Assembly (NCBI GenBank): GCA_963790585.1 | Contig: CAWBOY010000008.1 | Span: forward strand, 186,001-250,000 | DNA length: 64,000 nt | Direction of reading: 5' to 3' | Source: CAWBOY01 sp963790585 | GTDB lineage: Bacteria; Planctomycetota; Planctomycetia; Gemmatales; Gemmataceae | Shown here: positions 7,218-16,777 of the stretch, piece after piece | How the letters are laid out: each line of letters opens with the position of its first letter | How positions within the stretch are numbered: position 1 is the stretch's first letter | Position numbers and translations under genes: made by a program | The notes under the pieces: generated by a model | What the model was told of the DNA's origin: nothing | The model's database searches: none | The model's input: the letters and a program-made list of their open reading frames with translations, nothing else

Positions 7218-9707
7218 TCAATCGAGGTACAGAAATTCATTGGCATTGAGCAAAACGTGGCAGAAATCGGCGAGGGCCGAGGCTTGCGGATTGACGCCGG
7301 TCTTCTGCGGCGTGCGCAAGGCCTGCTCACGCAGAAAATCGGCTCCCTCGCGCTTCTCGTTGGCTGTGGGCGCTCGGCCCACCGTCAAGCGATAGGCGCG
7401 CTCAATAAGGGCTTCGTCATTATCATGCTTTTCCTTGAGCAACCGCTCGGAAAAAGCACGGGCCTGGGCCAGCATAAACGGGCTATTGATCATCAAGAGC
7501 GCCTGGATCGGCGTCGTCGTTACATTGCGCTGCGCGGTACTGACAAAGCCTTCGGGGGCGTCGAACACGTCGAGAAGAGGATCCCGGTTGTTGCGTCGCA
7601 CTTTCGTATAAAGGGTCCGGCGCGGCTGGTTTGGGTCGACCGCCGGGCCAGCCATTTTCAGATCGAGCTTACCCGACATCGCCAGGAGTGCGTCGCGAAT
7701 CTGTTCCGCGTCCAGCCGGTGTGACGACATGCGCCCGAGAAAGCGATTATCGGGATCGTTTTTGAGAGCAATTGCCGACGCTGGGTAGAGCGACGACTGC
7801 TTATAGGTCGCCGATGTCACCATCAGCCGATGCATTTTCTTGATGCTCCAGCCGTCGCGGACGAATTGCCCTGCCAGCCAATCGAGCAGTTCCGGGTGCG
7901 TCGGCTTTTCGCCAAGGTGGCCAAAGTCGCTCGACGAGGCCGCGAGGCCCCGACCAAAGTGATATTGCCACAGCCGATTGACGATGACGCGCGAAGTCAA
8001 CGGATTGTCCGGTCGCGTTAGCCAGTCCGCTAATGCGGTGCGGCGCCCAGTGGTCGAACCGTCTTTCGGTGCCGCTATGACGGCGGGCCTCTCGTCGAAG
8101 ACCGAGAGAATCCCTGGCTCAATTGACTCGCCCGATTTCGCTTTCGGAATCGACATCGGCGGTGCCAAAGGCCCGATGTCGCGGACGGTCAAGCCGATCG
8201 GCAGAGCGGCCGGCTTATCGGCATCCGCTGAGGCCAACTCTTTACGGAGGTCTAAAATCTGTTGCTTGACGTCTGCCTTGAACTTGCCGTCGATCCGGTC
8301 AAGCTCATACTGAATTTGACGGTAGGCCAAGGCACCAAGCTGTTTTTCCAGCGGCGTCCGCTTGGCGTCGTCTTTGGCAAGAAGCTCCTGAATATCCTCG
8401 GGAAACTTGGAGATCGCGTCTTTCGTGAGTTTGGCCCTTATCGGTGCTTCGAGGGCGGCGATCTTGGCACGGATCTCCGCTGTCTTGGTCTCCCAGAGTT
8501 CCTGTTTCGCGCGGTATTCCTTTATCTGAGCCGCGGTGGCCAGGGGGAGGTCGTCATACGGCTGAATCGCCGCGAAGTAGGAACGCAGGCGATAATAGTC
8601 CTTCTGCAATATCGGATCGAACTTGTGGTCGTGACACCGAGCACAGCCCATCCCGAGGCCGAGAAATACATCGCCCGTCGTATCGGTCAAGTCATCGAGT
8701 ATGTCGGACCATTGGCCTGGCACGTTGCGTTGGTTGTATTCATAGACCGTGTGCCTCAGAAACCCTGTCGCAACCAAGGCCTCGGGATCGTCCGCGGCCA
8801 GCTCATCGCCGGCCAACTGCTCGCGCAAGAAACGATCATACGGTTTGTCTTTATTGAATGCATTAACCACGTAGTCACGATAGCGCCAGGCATTTGGCCG
8901 ATAATCGTCGGCCTTGAAGCCATCAGATTCGGCATAGCGGGCCAGGTCGAGCCAATGCCGGGCCCACCGTTCGCCGTATCGCGGCGAGGCCAACAATCGG
9001 TCCACCAATTTTTCATACGCGTCCGGCCGAACATCGTTGACAAAGGCGTCGACCTCGTCCGGCGTCGGCGGCAGGCCGATGAGATCAAACGTCACACGGC
9101 GAATGAGAGTTATCCGATCCGCCATCGGCGCCGGCTTCAACCCTTCGGCATCGAGCCTGGCACGGATGAACCGGTCGATTGGGTTCATCAGCCCTTTTTC
9201 ATCGCCGACAGTTGGCGGCTGGTAATTCTTGACCGGTTGAAACGCCCACCAGCTGCGATCCTCGTCCGAAATTGTGCCGCGCGGTCGCAGGGCCGTCTTT
9301 GTTGGATCGCCCGACCACGGCGCGCCCATCTTGACCCATTCCTTTAATATCCCAATCTGTTCGTCGCTGAGCTTGCCTTTCGGGGGCATGCGCAGTCCGG
9401 TATCGTCATACTCAACCGCCTTGATCAGCAGACTTTTCTCGGGCTGGCCAACGACCAGCGCGGGCCCCGTCTCGCCTCCTTTGAGCAACGCCGTGGCCGA
9501 GTCGAGCATCAGCGCGCCCTTGCTCTTACCGGCGGCGTGGCTATGGCAGTTGAAGCAATTCTTTTCGAGGAGCGGTCGGACCTTTTTGTCGAAGAACTCG
9601 CGCTGTTCGCGCGTCGGCTCAGCGGCATGAACGCTCGGATTGCTCATAAACAGGAACACCGCGCAGAAGACCAACGCGGCAGATCGTCGAATGCGGGATG
9701 AGTGCAT
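7218..9707 (-). CDS. Planctomycete cytochrome C (PSD1) - DUF1549 - DUF1553 protein
   Basis: 829 residues. Signal peptide 1-28 (ALVFCAVFLFMSNPSVHAA); a cytochrome-c-like PSD1 domain follows with CFNCHSH at about 51-57 as haem site and a distal MPP Met near 107. DUF1549 spans about 155-360 (FDLIGLPPTPDEVDAFV, RYGERWARHWLDLARYAESDG, CARCHDHKFDPI with a second CxxCH). DUF1553 covers about 550-800 (TSRVIVNRLWQYHFGRGL, SFLYLD end). First gene of a two-gene unit with DUF1501. These proteins are exported and probably haem-bound. A redox partner role for the DUF1501 hydrolase-like protein is inference. Confidence 0.94.
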   Translation of the reverse strand: MHSSRIRRSAALVFCAVFLFMSNPSVHAAEPTREQREFFDKKVRPLLEKNCFNCHSHAAGKSKGALMLDSATALLKGGETGPALVVGQPEKSLLIKAVEYDDTGLRMPPKGKLSDEQIGILKEWVKMGAPWSGDPTKTALRPRGTISDEDRSWWAFQPVKNYQPPTVGDEKGLMNPIDRFIRARLDAEGLKPAPMADRITLIRRVTFDLIGLPPTPDEVDAFVNDVRPDAYEKLVDRLLASPRYGERWARHWLDLARYAESDGFKADDYRPNAWRYRDYVVNAFNKDKPYDRFLREQLAGDELAADDPEALVATGFLRHTVYEYNQRNVPGQWSDILDDLTDTTGDVFLGLGMGCARCHDHKFDPILQKDYYRLRSYFAAIQPYDDLPLATAAQIKEYRAKQELWETKTAEIRAKIAALEAPIRAKLTKDAISKFPEDIQELLAKDDAKRTPLEKQLGALAYRQIQYELDRIDGKFKADVKQQILDLRKELASADADKPAALPIGLTVRDIGPLAPPMSIPKAKSGESIEPGILSVFDERPAVIAAPKDGSTTGRRTALADWLTRPDNPLTSRVIVNRLWQYHFGRGLAASSSDFGHLGEKPTHPELLDWLAGQFVRDGWSIKKMHRLMVTSATYKQSSLYPASAIALKNDPDNRFLGRMSSHRLDAEQIRDALLAMSGKLDLKMAGPAVDPNQPRRTLYTKVRRNNRDPLLDVFDAPEGFVSTAQRNVTTTPIQALLMINSPFMLAQARAFSERLLKEKHDNDEALIERAYRLTVGRAPTANEKREGADFLREQALRTPQKTGVNPQASALADFCHVLLNANEFLYLD

Positions 9708-9798
9708 TGTGTCTCGGCGGGTTTTAGGATTAATGCGGCGCAGTGCGAGGCGACGCCTGCCCGATATTCTACCCTAGCTTGTCCGATATGCAACGACT

Positions 9799-9884
9799 AA
9801 AAGGCGCTGCGAAAAGTCGCGTCTCTACCCCAGGGTCGCGCAGCGCACCCTGGGGTAGAGACGCGACTTTTCAGAGAGCCTTTT
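9799..9884. repeat. Long inverted repeat overlapping the recQ 3' end
   Basis: Arms 9799-9836 and 9847-9884 match in 35 of 38 positions around a 10-base loop, giving a very stable hairpin. The right arm and part of the left arm encode the last 15 or so residues of the recQ frame, whose stop at 9825 lies inside the element. A degenerate relative lies near 11610-11645. Confidence 0.85.
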
Positions 9885-11404
9885 AATTTGCACCCGCAGT
9901 CGCGCCTCCACAGTCTGACGAATTTTCGCCAGACGCGCCTCTTCGTCGGGGATCGTGGGATCATTGCCACAATGGTGGCACGGGCCCGCCAGCAGGGCGT
10001 CGTCGTTGAAATAGCTTAATAGCGCCTGCCAATAACAGCCCTTGCCTTCCGCGTAATCGACCATGCGTTGCAAGGTCAGGCGATCGTGCTCCTCTTTATC
10101 ACGATACGCTTGGCCGACGGCAGCGATCGCGTCGCGCGAAAGGCCGGGCACCACCAGATGGTATCGAGTTCCACCGCTCTGCCGAACGATTCCTTTGCCC
10201 ACGAGCAACGAGAGGCACACTTTGGTGCGCCCGACCTTGAGCGGAGACAAGGCCTGTATTTCTTTGAGAGAGGCCGGCTCCGGCTGATCGGCCAGGCGCT
10301 CAAGGACGTGATAGCAGTTCACCAGGTCACTATCGTCGAGATAGCGCCACCCTGAAAGAATCGTTGCAATTTGTGGTCTTCCCGATCGTAAAAAAGCGTG
10401 CAATAGGCCGGCTCGCCGTCCCGCCCCGCGCGACCAAATTCCTGGTAATAGGCTTCCAGGGTTCCAGGCATTTGATAATGAATGACATGGCGAATATCGG
10501 GCTTATCGATTCCCAGGCCAAAGGCGTTTGTCGCCACGAAACGATGCAACTCGCCGTTCATGAATCGGGTCTGAACAAGGACGCGCCGTTTGGCCGACAT
10601 GCGCCCGTGATAGCCGACAGCGACGATTTCGTTTTCCGCCAGGAAATCGGTAAGCTCTTCCACCGCTTGGACCGTCGCGCAATAGACGACCGTCGTATCC
10701 TGCGATTTGTTCAACAAATCCAGAAGGCGTGCGCACTTTTCCTCGTCGCCTGAAACCGTTATGACATTTAGCGACAAGTTCGGCCGATAGAAGCCGGTAT
10801 GGACCACAGCGGCATCTGGGATCGCCAGTAAAGAACGAATGTCGGCGATGACGGCGTCGGTTGCGGTCGCGGTCATGGCGAGGACGGGCGGCCGACCCAG
10901 CTCTTCGATCGCGCCACGCAGACTAAGAAAATCAGGGCGAAAGTCATGGCCCCATTGGCTCAGGCAATGCGCTTCATCCACCACGAACAGACCAACCCGA
11001 TGTTGATGAACCATTTCCAAAAACGCCGGGTCCGCCAGGCGCTCCGGCGTGCAGAATAGAAAATCGATCGTGCCAGCCGTGACCGCCGCCTCGGCGTCGC
11101 GCAACTTGGCGGCTGCTATTCCACTATGAATCTCGGCCACGCGAAAGCCGTGCGCCCGCAGGCTGTCGGCCTGATCCTTCATCAGCGAAATCAGCGGCGA
11201 AACAACGATCGTGGCTCCATCGAGTTCGAGCCCCGGCAACTGATAACAAAGGCTCTTACCCGACCCGGTCGGCATGACCAGAATCACGTCCCGCCCGGCC
11301 ATCACATCACGAATAGCCTCAACCTGGCCGGGCCGAAAGTGCGTGAACCCAAAGTGCTTCTGAAGCTTGGCGCGGAGGTCGTCCGCGCAAGGTATGGTAC
11401 ACAT
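9825..11404 (-). CDS. recQ: ATP-dependent DNA helicase RecQ, split by a frameshift
   Basis: The first frame (11404 down to about 10350) holds the helicase core: Walker A MPTGSGKS at 44-51, DEAH at 143-146, WGHDFRP, TATATD, and motif VI YQEFGRAGRDG. It then runs into a false end. A second frame continues as RYLDDSDLVNCYHVLERL and carries the RecQ zinc module (CYWQALLSYFNDD then CHHC). Bases near 10350 encode both FFQGG and RYLDD in different frames, and the span is 526 codons plus 2, so a single lost base is likely. RecQ unwinds DNA 3'-5' in recombination repair. No HRDC domain is present, so the protein is short (about 527 residues). The last residues come from a repeat (9799-9884). Confidence 0.9.
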
Positions 11405-11862
11405 GACGATCGCGCTTCTTTCTTTAAAGAACGACGCCTAATTGGAAGCCTTTATTCAGCTAATATCGCTCTTTAATATATCTGTAAGATGGTTCTAAAA
11501 TTCTGTTTATGACGCCGCATAGGCTAAGCATGGATGCTTACTAATGCAAGTCTTGGGCCGACATGGTTTGTGAAATGAGAAAGGGCGTTTCCTTAAGGGC
11601 TGTTCGGAAAAGCAAGTCCTCCCTACCCGGGGTAGGCTGCGCGACCCATGATTCCCAACCTTGTCTTCGTGAATGGCCACGTATTGTCCTCGCTGGCGAT
11701 TTGGTTCCGCAAGTGCGTGACAGGCTGATTCATTGAAGGTTTCTTCTATTCTTTTGATGCGTCTAACGTCGGTCTAATCGTATTATGATCTCTGAGCGAG
11801 CAGAGTCCGCCTGTGCTTGTATGAAACGATAGCATCGCTTCCCGAAACCACGATCGAGCATC
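11405..11862. other. Divergent intergenic region between recQ and the Hsp70-like gene
   Basis: There is no gene in these 458 bases. A 15-base palindrome (CCTACCCGGGGTAGG, 11622-11636) with flanking text resembling the recQ-end repeat suggests a decayed copy of that element. Both flanking genes must be driven from here, but no promoter stands out. Confidence 0.45.
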
Positions 11863-14707
11863 ATGGCACGTTTTCTCGTCGGCATCGACCTGGGCACGAC
11901 CAATAGTGCCCTTTCCTATATCGACCTCCAGAGGCCGCCGCGCGGGGGTCGGGTTGATATTCGTCCTTTTCCGATACCACAACTCGTCAACGCGGGCGAA
12001 GTCAGGGAACGTTCGCTGTTGCCGTCGTTTCTCTATCTGCCGGGAAGCCATGATTTGCCGCCCGGGTCGGTTGGGTTGCCCTGGGATAGCGGGCGCTCTT
12101 TCGCGGTGGGTGAGTTCGCGCGCAATCATGGCGGCAAGGTGCCCGGTCGGCTCGTCAGCTCGGCGAAATCCTGGCTCTGTCATACGGGGGTCGATCGCAC
12201 CGCCGGACTGCTTCCCTGGAGCGCACCGCCCGATGTGGAGCGCATTTCACCCGTCGAAGCGTCGGCCCGTTATCTGCGCCATCTCGTCGAAGCGTGGAAC
12301 TTCGTCATGGCCAAGGATCGGCCCGATAATCAGCTAGAGAAACAGGACATCGTGCTTACGGTGCCGGCGTCGTTTGACGATGTGGCGCGCACTTTGACCG
12401 TCGAGGCCGCGACCAAGGCGGGGCTGCAAAATGTCGTGCTGATCGAAGAGCCACAGGCCGCGTTTTATTGCTGGCTCGCCACGCACCCGCCGGCGGAGTT
12501 GACAGCCCTCAAGCCCGGTTCGCTGAGCCTGGTCGTCGATGTCGGCGGCGGCACGAGTGACTTCAGCCTGATCGAAGCGGTCGAGCAACAAGGCGAACTA
12601 GGTTTCGTGCGCCAGTCGGTCGGCGACCATTTGTTGCTTGGCGGCGACAATATGGATCTGGCTTTGGCCAAATTCATCGAGACGAAGCTGCCCCAGGCCG
12701 GCCGACTCGACGCGGCACAATATGGTTTACTGACACAAGCCTGCCGCTCGGCCAAGGAAGCGTTACTCGGGCCAAATCCACCGGCCAGCCAGACCGTTAC
12801 CGTCGTCGGCCGGGGTCGAGCGGTCATCGGCGGCACGTTGCACGCGCCCATGACGCCTGCCGACGTGCAACAGGTCATTTTCGATGGCTTTTTCCCGAGA
12901 GTCGCGCCGGACGCCGAGCCGTTGCGCAGCGCGCAGCGGTTTGCACGAGATGGGCCTGCCTTACGTGAGCGATCCAGGCATCACACGCCATCTCGCGGCG
13001 TTTCTCAAGCATCAGACCCAAGCCGGCACAGCGCCAACCGCGATACTCTTCAATGGCGGCGTCTTTCAACCGGCGTCGCTGCGGGCTCGCCTCGTCGAAG
13101 TGTTACAAGGGTGGTACGGGGCCGAATGGCAGCCATTGATCCTGACCAACCCGTCGCTCGATCTCGCGGTGGCCTGGGGCGCGGCCTACTATGCCTGGCT
13201 TCGTCATAGCGGCGGCAAACGCATCGGCGGCGGCATTGCCCGCTCTTACTATGTGGCCATCGATGCCGCCCAGGAAAAGCCGCAAGGATCCGAGCTTACC
13301 GTCGTCTGCGTCGTGCCGCAGCATCTCGAGGAGGGCCAGGAAATCAACTTGGAGAAACCGGAGCTGGAGTTGTCTTTGGGCCAGCCGGTGTTATTTCCGC
13401 TTTACACGTCGACCGTTCGCGGTGATGACAAAGCTGGCGATGTACTTACGCTCGCTCGGGAACAGTTATTGCAACTACCGCCGTTGACGACCGTTTTGCG
13501 CGGCGGCAAGCGCAGTGGAACGCGGCAAGTCCCCGTGACGCTGGCCGCACGCTCCACGGCCATCGGCACGCTCGAACTTTTCTGCGTGGCCCAAGACGGC
13601 GGCAATCGTTGGCGGCTGGAGTTCAATGTCCGCGATCTCGTCAAAGATCCGACGCCGCGCTCGGAGGGCGATGGCGAATCAGGGCCAAACGAGGCGGTCA
13701 CCGAGGTTTGGCTCGAAAGCCAGGTCCAGGACGCAGCGCGTTTATTGCGGGCCACCTTCACGGCGGGCGGCAGCGATCCAAAACCGGAGCCGCGCGAGTT
13801 GACGAAAGAATTGGAGACTGCCCTTGATGCGACCCGCCACCAATGGCCCACGGGGCTATGTCGCCGCCTGTGGGAATTTCTCGCCGAGGTGGCCGAGGGC
13901 CGTCGACTGTCGCCGCAGCATCAGACGCGCTGGTTCAACCTCGTCGGCTGGTGTCTCCGCCCCGGTTTCGGCGATCCGCTCGACAAATTCCGTATCGAAC
14001 AGCTCTGGAAGCTCCTCGCTGCCCCGCCGCGCGTCGAACCGACGAAAGGCGTCCAAGTGGTGGCCCCGCGCGTCCTAGAGGGCGGCGCCGACTACTGGAT
14101 TCTCTGGCGCCGCGTCGCCGGCGGCCTGTCGGCCACGCTGCAACAAGCTCTCTATGAGCGCATGCGGCCCGCGATACTTCCCGTCAAAAACAAGACGATC
14201 ATCAAACCAAACCCAAATGAGTTGGCCGAAATGTGGCGCGCCGCCGCCAGTTTCGAGCGCCTCGACGTCAAACACAAACAGAGCCTCGGCGAGTCGCTGC
14301 TGAAGCAGATTAAACGTAGCCCCGTGCCCACATATGCTTTTTGGGCCTTGACGCGGCTGGGAGCGCGAAGTCTCCTTTATGGACCTCTTAACGCCGTATT
14401 GCATCCCCAGGTAGCCGAATCCTGGCTCGATACGATCCTCTCGTTTGTGCCAAGCAACCAAAGCGAACGCCTTGCCTGGGCCTTCTGTTTGGCCCAACTC
14501 GCCCGGCGCACCGGCCAGCGTGCGCTGGACATAGGCGATAGTCATCGTGACAAGGTTCTGCAGACTTTGGAGGCTCAGCAGAGTGTGCCGGAACATTGGA
14601 TTGAAATGGTCAAAGAGGTGACGGAGCTGGAGAGCGAAGAACAGGGGCAGATGTTGGGGGATACGTTGCCGATTGGGTTGAGGTTGATTGGGGAAAGTCG
14701 GGATTGA
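11863..14707 (+). CDS. Hsp70/DnaK-family protein with large C-terminal extension, split by a frameshift
   Basis: The first frame opens MARFLVGIDLGTTNSALSYID, the phosphate-1 loop of the Hsp70/actin ATPase, and has VVDVGGGTSDFSLIEA (phosphate-2) near residue 225 and LLGGDNMDLALA. It leaves frame after PDAEPLR near 12925. The downstream frame resumes with ARSGLHEMGLPYVSDPGITRHLAAFL and FNGGVFQP (adenosine-type motif), and continues another 500 residues without a standard DnaK substrate-binding domain. The span is 948 codons plus 1 base, fitting one inserted base at about 12918-12940. Related long Hsp70-like proteins (about 900 residues, with a DUF3731-like tail) occur in many bacteria; their clients are unknown. 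It is not the housekeeping DnaK. Confidence 0.82.
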
Positions 14708-14748
14708 CGATTTGGACATCCGTCTTGAGCTGAGTACAGTAAGTCGTG

Positions 14749-14823
14749 ACCGGGGTCGGTATTCCGACCCCGGTTCTCTGGAGCCGCTAGCGCTACACCG
14801 GGGTCGGAGTACCGATCCCGGCC
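14749..14823. repeat. Double hairpin, ACCGGGGTCGG family
   Basis: Two consecutive palindromes lie here: 14749-14774 (ACCGGGGTCGG...CCGACCCCGGT) and 14797-14823 with slight decay. They follow the stop of the Hsp70-like gene by 40 bases, so transcription ending is a plausible role. Confidence 0.7.
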
Positions 14824-14841
14824 ATGGCTTCTCGCGCATTT

Positions 14842-14883
14842 TGCTACTCCAAAGCATGCATTCGAGTACGAAAGCATGGCACC
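14842..14883. repeat. Dispersed TACTCCAAAGCATGC element, copy 1
   Basis: This stretch closely matches 23522-23565: both contain TACTCCAAAGCATGC, TTCGAGTAC and AAAGCATG, ending in A/GCACC. Each copy is an imperfect palindrome about AGCATGCT. Only a few bases differ over about 42. Confidence 0.65.
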
Positions 14884-14946
14884 AGAGCGCGTTGGTCCAT
14901 CTCATACATTCCGAACACTCTTATCAAAGCCGGTCTTCTCCGATGC

Positions 14947-15375
14947 TTACGTCCGATGTACCGCCTTCCCGTTCGCCTGCAGTTTTACCTCGATGTTGCC
15001 GCGCGTCGCTTTGGAGTACGGACAAATACTGTCCGCCTTGGCGACGAGCGCCTCGGCTTGCGCCTGCTCGACGCCGGTCAACTCGGCGTTCAGCGTCACG
15101 TCTAGGAAGAACCCGCTGTCGTCCTTGTTGAGATTCACGGTGGCGGTGACCTTGATATCCTTCATGCTCAGTGGGATTTTCGCGAGGCTCGCGGCGAGCC
15201 CGATCGCGCCACCGAAGCAGGCCGAATAGCCGGCCCCAAACAACTGCTCCGGATTGGTGCCCGGGCCGTGGGAGCCGGGAGGCGAAAGGTTGAGGTTGAT
15301 CTTGCCATCCGGACTGGTGGCTTTGCCTTCCCGGCCCGCAGTGGCGCTGGCGATTTCCGTGGCGAGTATGGCCAT
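14947..15375 (-). CDS. ohr: Organic hydroperoxide resistance protein (Ohr/OsmC family)
   Basis: 142 residues from ATG 15375, with AAGGAG 6 bases upstream. Both reactive cysteines of the family are present: Cys53 in GYSACFGGA and Cys118 in DSICPYSKATRGNIEV, the latter block being typical of Ohr rather than OsmC. Other landmarks are GREGKATSPDGKINLNLSPPG and GTNPEQLFGAGYS. Ohr reduces organic and lipid hydroperoxides in the cytoplasm using lipoylated protein or dihydrolipoamide. The adjacent SDR is on the same strand but a 133-base repeat element separates them, so cotranscription is uncertain. No OhrR-type regulator is nearby. Confidence 0.94.
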   Translation of the reverse strand: MAILATEIASATAGREGKATSPDGKINLNLSPPGSHGPGTNPEQLFGAGYSACFGGAIGLAASLAKIPLSMKDIKVTATVNLNKDDSGFFLDVTLNAELTGVEQAQAEALVAKADSICPYSKATRGNIEVKLQANGKAVHRT

Positions 15376-15463
15376 GTTTTTCTCCTTGTGAGAGTGCGTT
15401 TGTCTTGGCTTATGTTGCGGTATAGACGCTGACAGTGGCTTACCAGCTCGTGCTCCATCCAGA

Positions 15464-15596
15464 CTAAATTTACAGGTCGCACAGACATTCCTGTCTGTGC
15501 AGGAACGGGTGGCACAGACATTCCTGTCTGTGCGAGAACCGACGAACGTGCCATTTGCTGCACAGACAGGAATGTCTGTGCCACCTGTAAATTTAG
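15464..15596. repeat. Compound inverted repeat with CACAGACATTCCTGTCTGTG palindromes
   Basis: Outer arms CTAAATTTACAGGT and ACCTGTAAATTTAG enclose three copies of a 20-base perfect palindrome built on ACAGACATTCCTGTCTGT. The element at 18111-18173 has the same outer word (AGACTAAATT) and the same core, so the two are members of one family. Any open frame through it (AQTGMSV-type peptides) is an artefact of the repeat. Confidence 0.85.
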
Positions 15597-15657
15597 CCAA
15601 GACAGGGCACTGGACTTCAAAAGCGATTGGACGTCCTTCCAGCACTCGAACAGTGCC

Positions 15658-16422
15658 TCACCACGGCAGCGGCTCGCCAAGGTGGAAGTAGCCGCCGGTC
15701 GGGCCTTCGGCTGGAAGTGTCGCCAGCTGAACGCTTGTCCTGCCCCCTTCGGCAACCTCCATCGGGGCCTCCTGCCCGCCCATATCGGTCTTTACCCAGC
15801 CGGGGTGGGCGGAATTCACCTTGATTTTAGTCCCGCGCAGCTCTTGAGCCAGGTGGACCGTGAAGGCGTTCAAAGCCGTCTTCGAGGCGTCATAGGCGAA
15901 CGACTTTTTATCGTAGATGGGCGACGACGGGTCGGAGTGAAGGGTCAGGGAGCCCAGAACGCTCGACAGATTCACGATGCGGCCGGCGGGCGCCTTGCGG
16001 AGTAGCGGCAGCAGAGTTTGCGTCAGGGCGACGACCGCGAAAAAGTTCGTCTCGAATGTTTGCCGCAGTTCTTCCGAGGTCACCTTACTCGTCGTGTTGA
16101 AGCCATCGGGGTTGCCGAAATCGGCCTTCTCAACGTGGACGCCCGCGTTGTTCACCAGAATGTCGAGCTTGCCGTAGCGCTCTTCCAGGTGACGCGCGAT
16201 TTCGCGGTGATCGTCGGGACGGGTGACATCAAATCGGACGGCCTCGACATCCTTGACGCCTTCTGCCCGAAGCTTTTCGGCGGCCGCCCGTCCCCGCGAC
16301 TCATCGCGGCTGGCCAGGACGATGGTAATGCCCAACTTGCCCAGGCCACGCGCGGTCTCAAGGCCGATGCCCTTGTTTGCCCCGGTGATGAACGCCACTT
16401 TCCCAGATTTTGTATTCGACAT
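15658..16422 (-). CDS. Short-chain dehydrogenase/reductase, carbonyl-reductase-like
   Basis: 254 residues, normal SDR length. TGANKGIG at 13-20 binds the nucleotide; NNAG at 91-94 stabilises the sheet; the catalytic set is Ser153/154 (NLSS), Tyr177 and Lys181 in YDASK. An Asn before this (ETNFF) completes the tetrad. ASRDESRG after beta-2 suggests NADPH preference because of the Arg. An Asp/Ser-rich insertion before the Tyr (DPSSPIYDKKSF) resembles plant and animal carbonyl reductases. The substrate cannot be predicted. GGAGGTTGCC lies before the ATG. Confidence 0.9.
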   Translation of the reverse strand: MSNTKSGKVAFITGANKGIGLETARGLGKLGITIVLASRDESRGRAAAEKLRAEGVKDVEAVRFDVTRPDDHREIARHLEERYGKLDILVNNAGVHVEKADFGNPDGFNTTSKVTSEELRQTFETNFFAVVALTQTLLPLLRKAPAGRIVNLSSVLGSLTLHSDPSSPIYDKKSFAYDASKTALNAFTVHLAQELRGTKIKVNSAHPGWVKTDMGGQEAPMEVAEGGRTSVQLATLPAEGPTGGYFHLGEPLPW

Positions 16423-16511
16423 GGCAACCTCCGTTTTAGGGTCCCTTCAGATAGGAATACCGCCAGCCGAAGGGAGTCTTACATACTTTGTAGAAAAGTT
16501 GGTATTTTGGC

Positions 16512-16585
16512 GAGCCGGGAGCGTGAGCGACCGGAGGGAGTTTGAGCGAGCGTAACGCTCTCCGGTCGCTTACGCTCCCGGCTCT
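16512..16585. repeat. Inverted repeat, GAGCCGGGAGCGTGAGCGACCGG family, copy 1
   Basis: The arms are about 25 bases each with one mismatch, around a 24-base loop (GAGTTTGAGCGAGCGTAACG). The same words recur at 38982-39058 and, shortened, at 51607-51732, so this is a dispersed family. It sits upstream of the SDR gene and downstream of the convergent side of pstS. Confidence 0.85.
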
Positions 16586-16732
16586 TTAAGACAGGATACC
16601 AGCGTTTCTACAAAGCAAGTCTTGCACGAAATTTTGCGAGGCCCATGTGTTCACAAGTGCGTTTGCGATTAATGCTCACTTGCCAGTTGAGCATGAAGTG
16701 CAATGGCCAGGGTAACATTTGGGCGCGCTCAC

Positions 16733-16750
16733 GCCCACGCTTGCGTGGGC
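16733..16750 (-). terminator. Hairpin downstream of pstS
   Basis: GCCCACGCTTGCGTGGGC is a perfect 8-base stem with a 2-base turn, 28 bases beyond the pstS stop on the minus strand. No T-tract follows, so it may be a repeat element rather than an intrinsic terminator. Confidence 0.45.
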
Positions 16751-16777
16751 ATGGCACCCAGATTTTCGGATAGCCCG

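Noticed and set aside
8262..9347. 361-codon plus-strand frame
   Set aside because: Antisense to the DUF1549/DUF1553 gene, whose CxxCH and family motifs are clear.
15497..15691. Small frames giving AQTFLSV/AQTGMSV peptides
   Set aside because: They are translations of the CAGACATTCCTGTCTG repeats, not genes.
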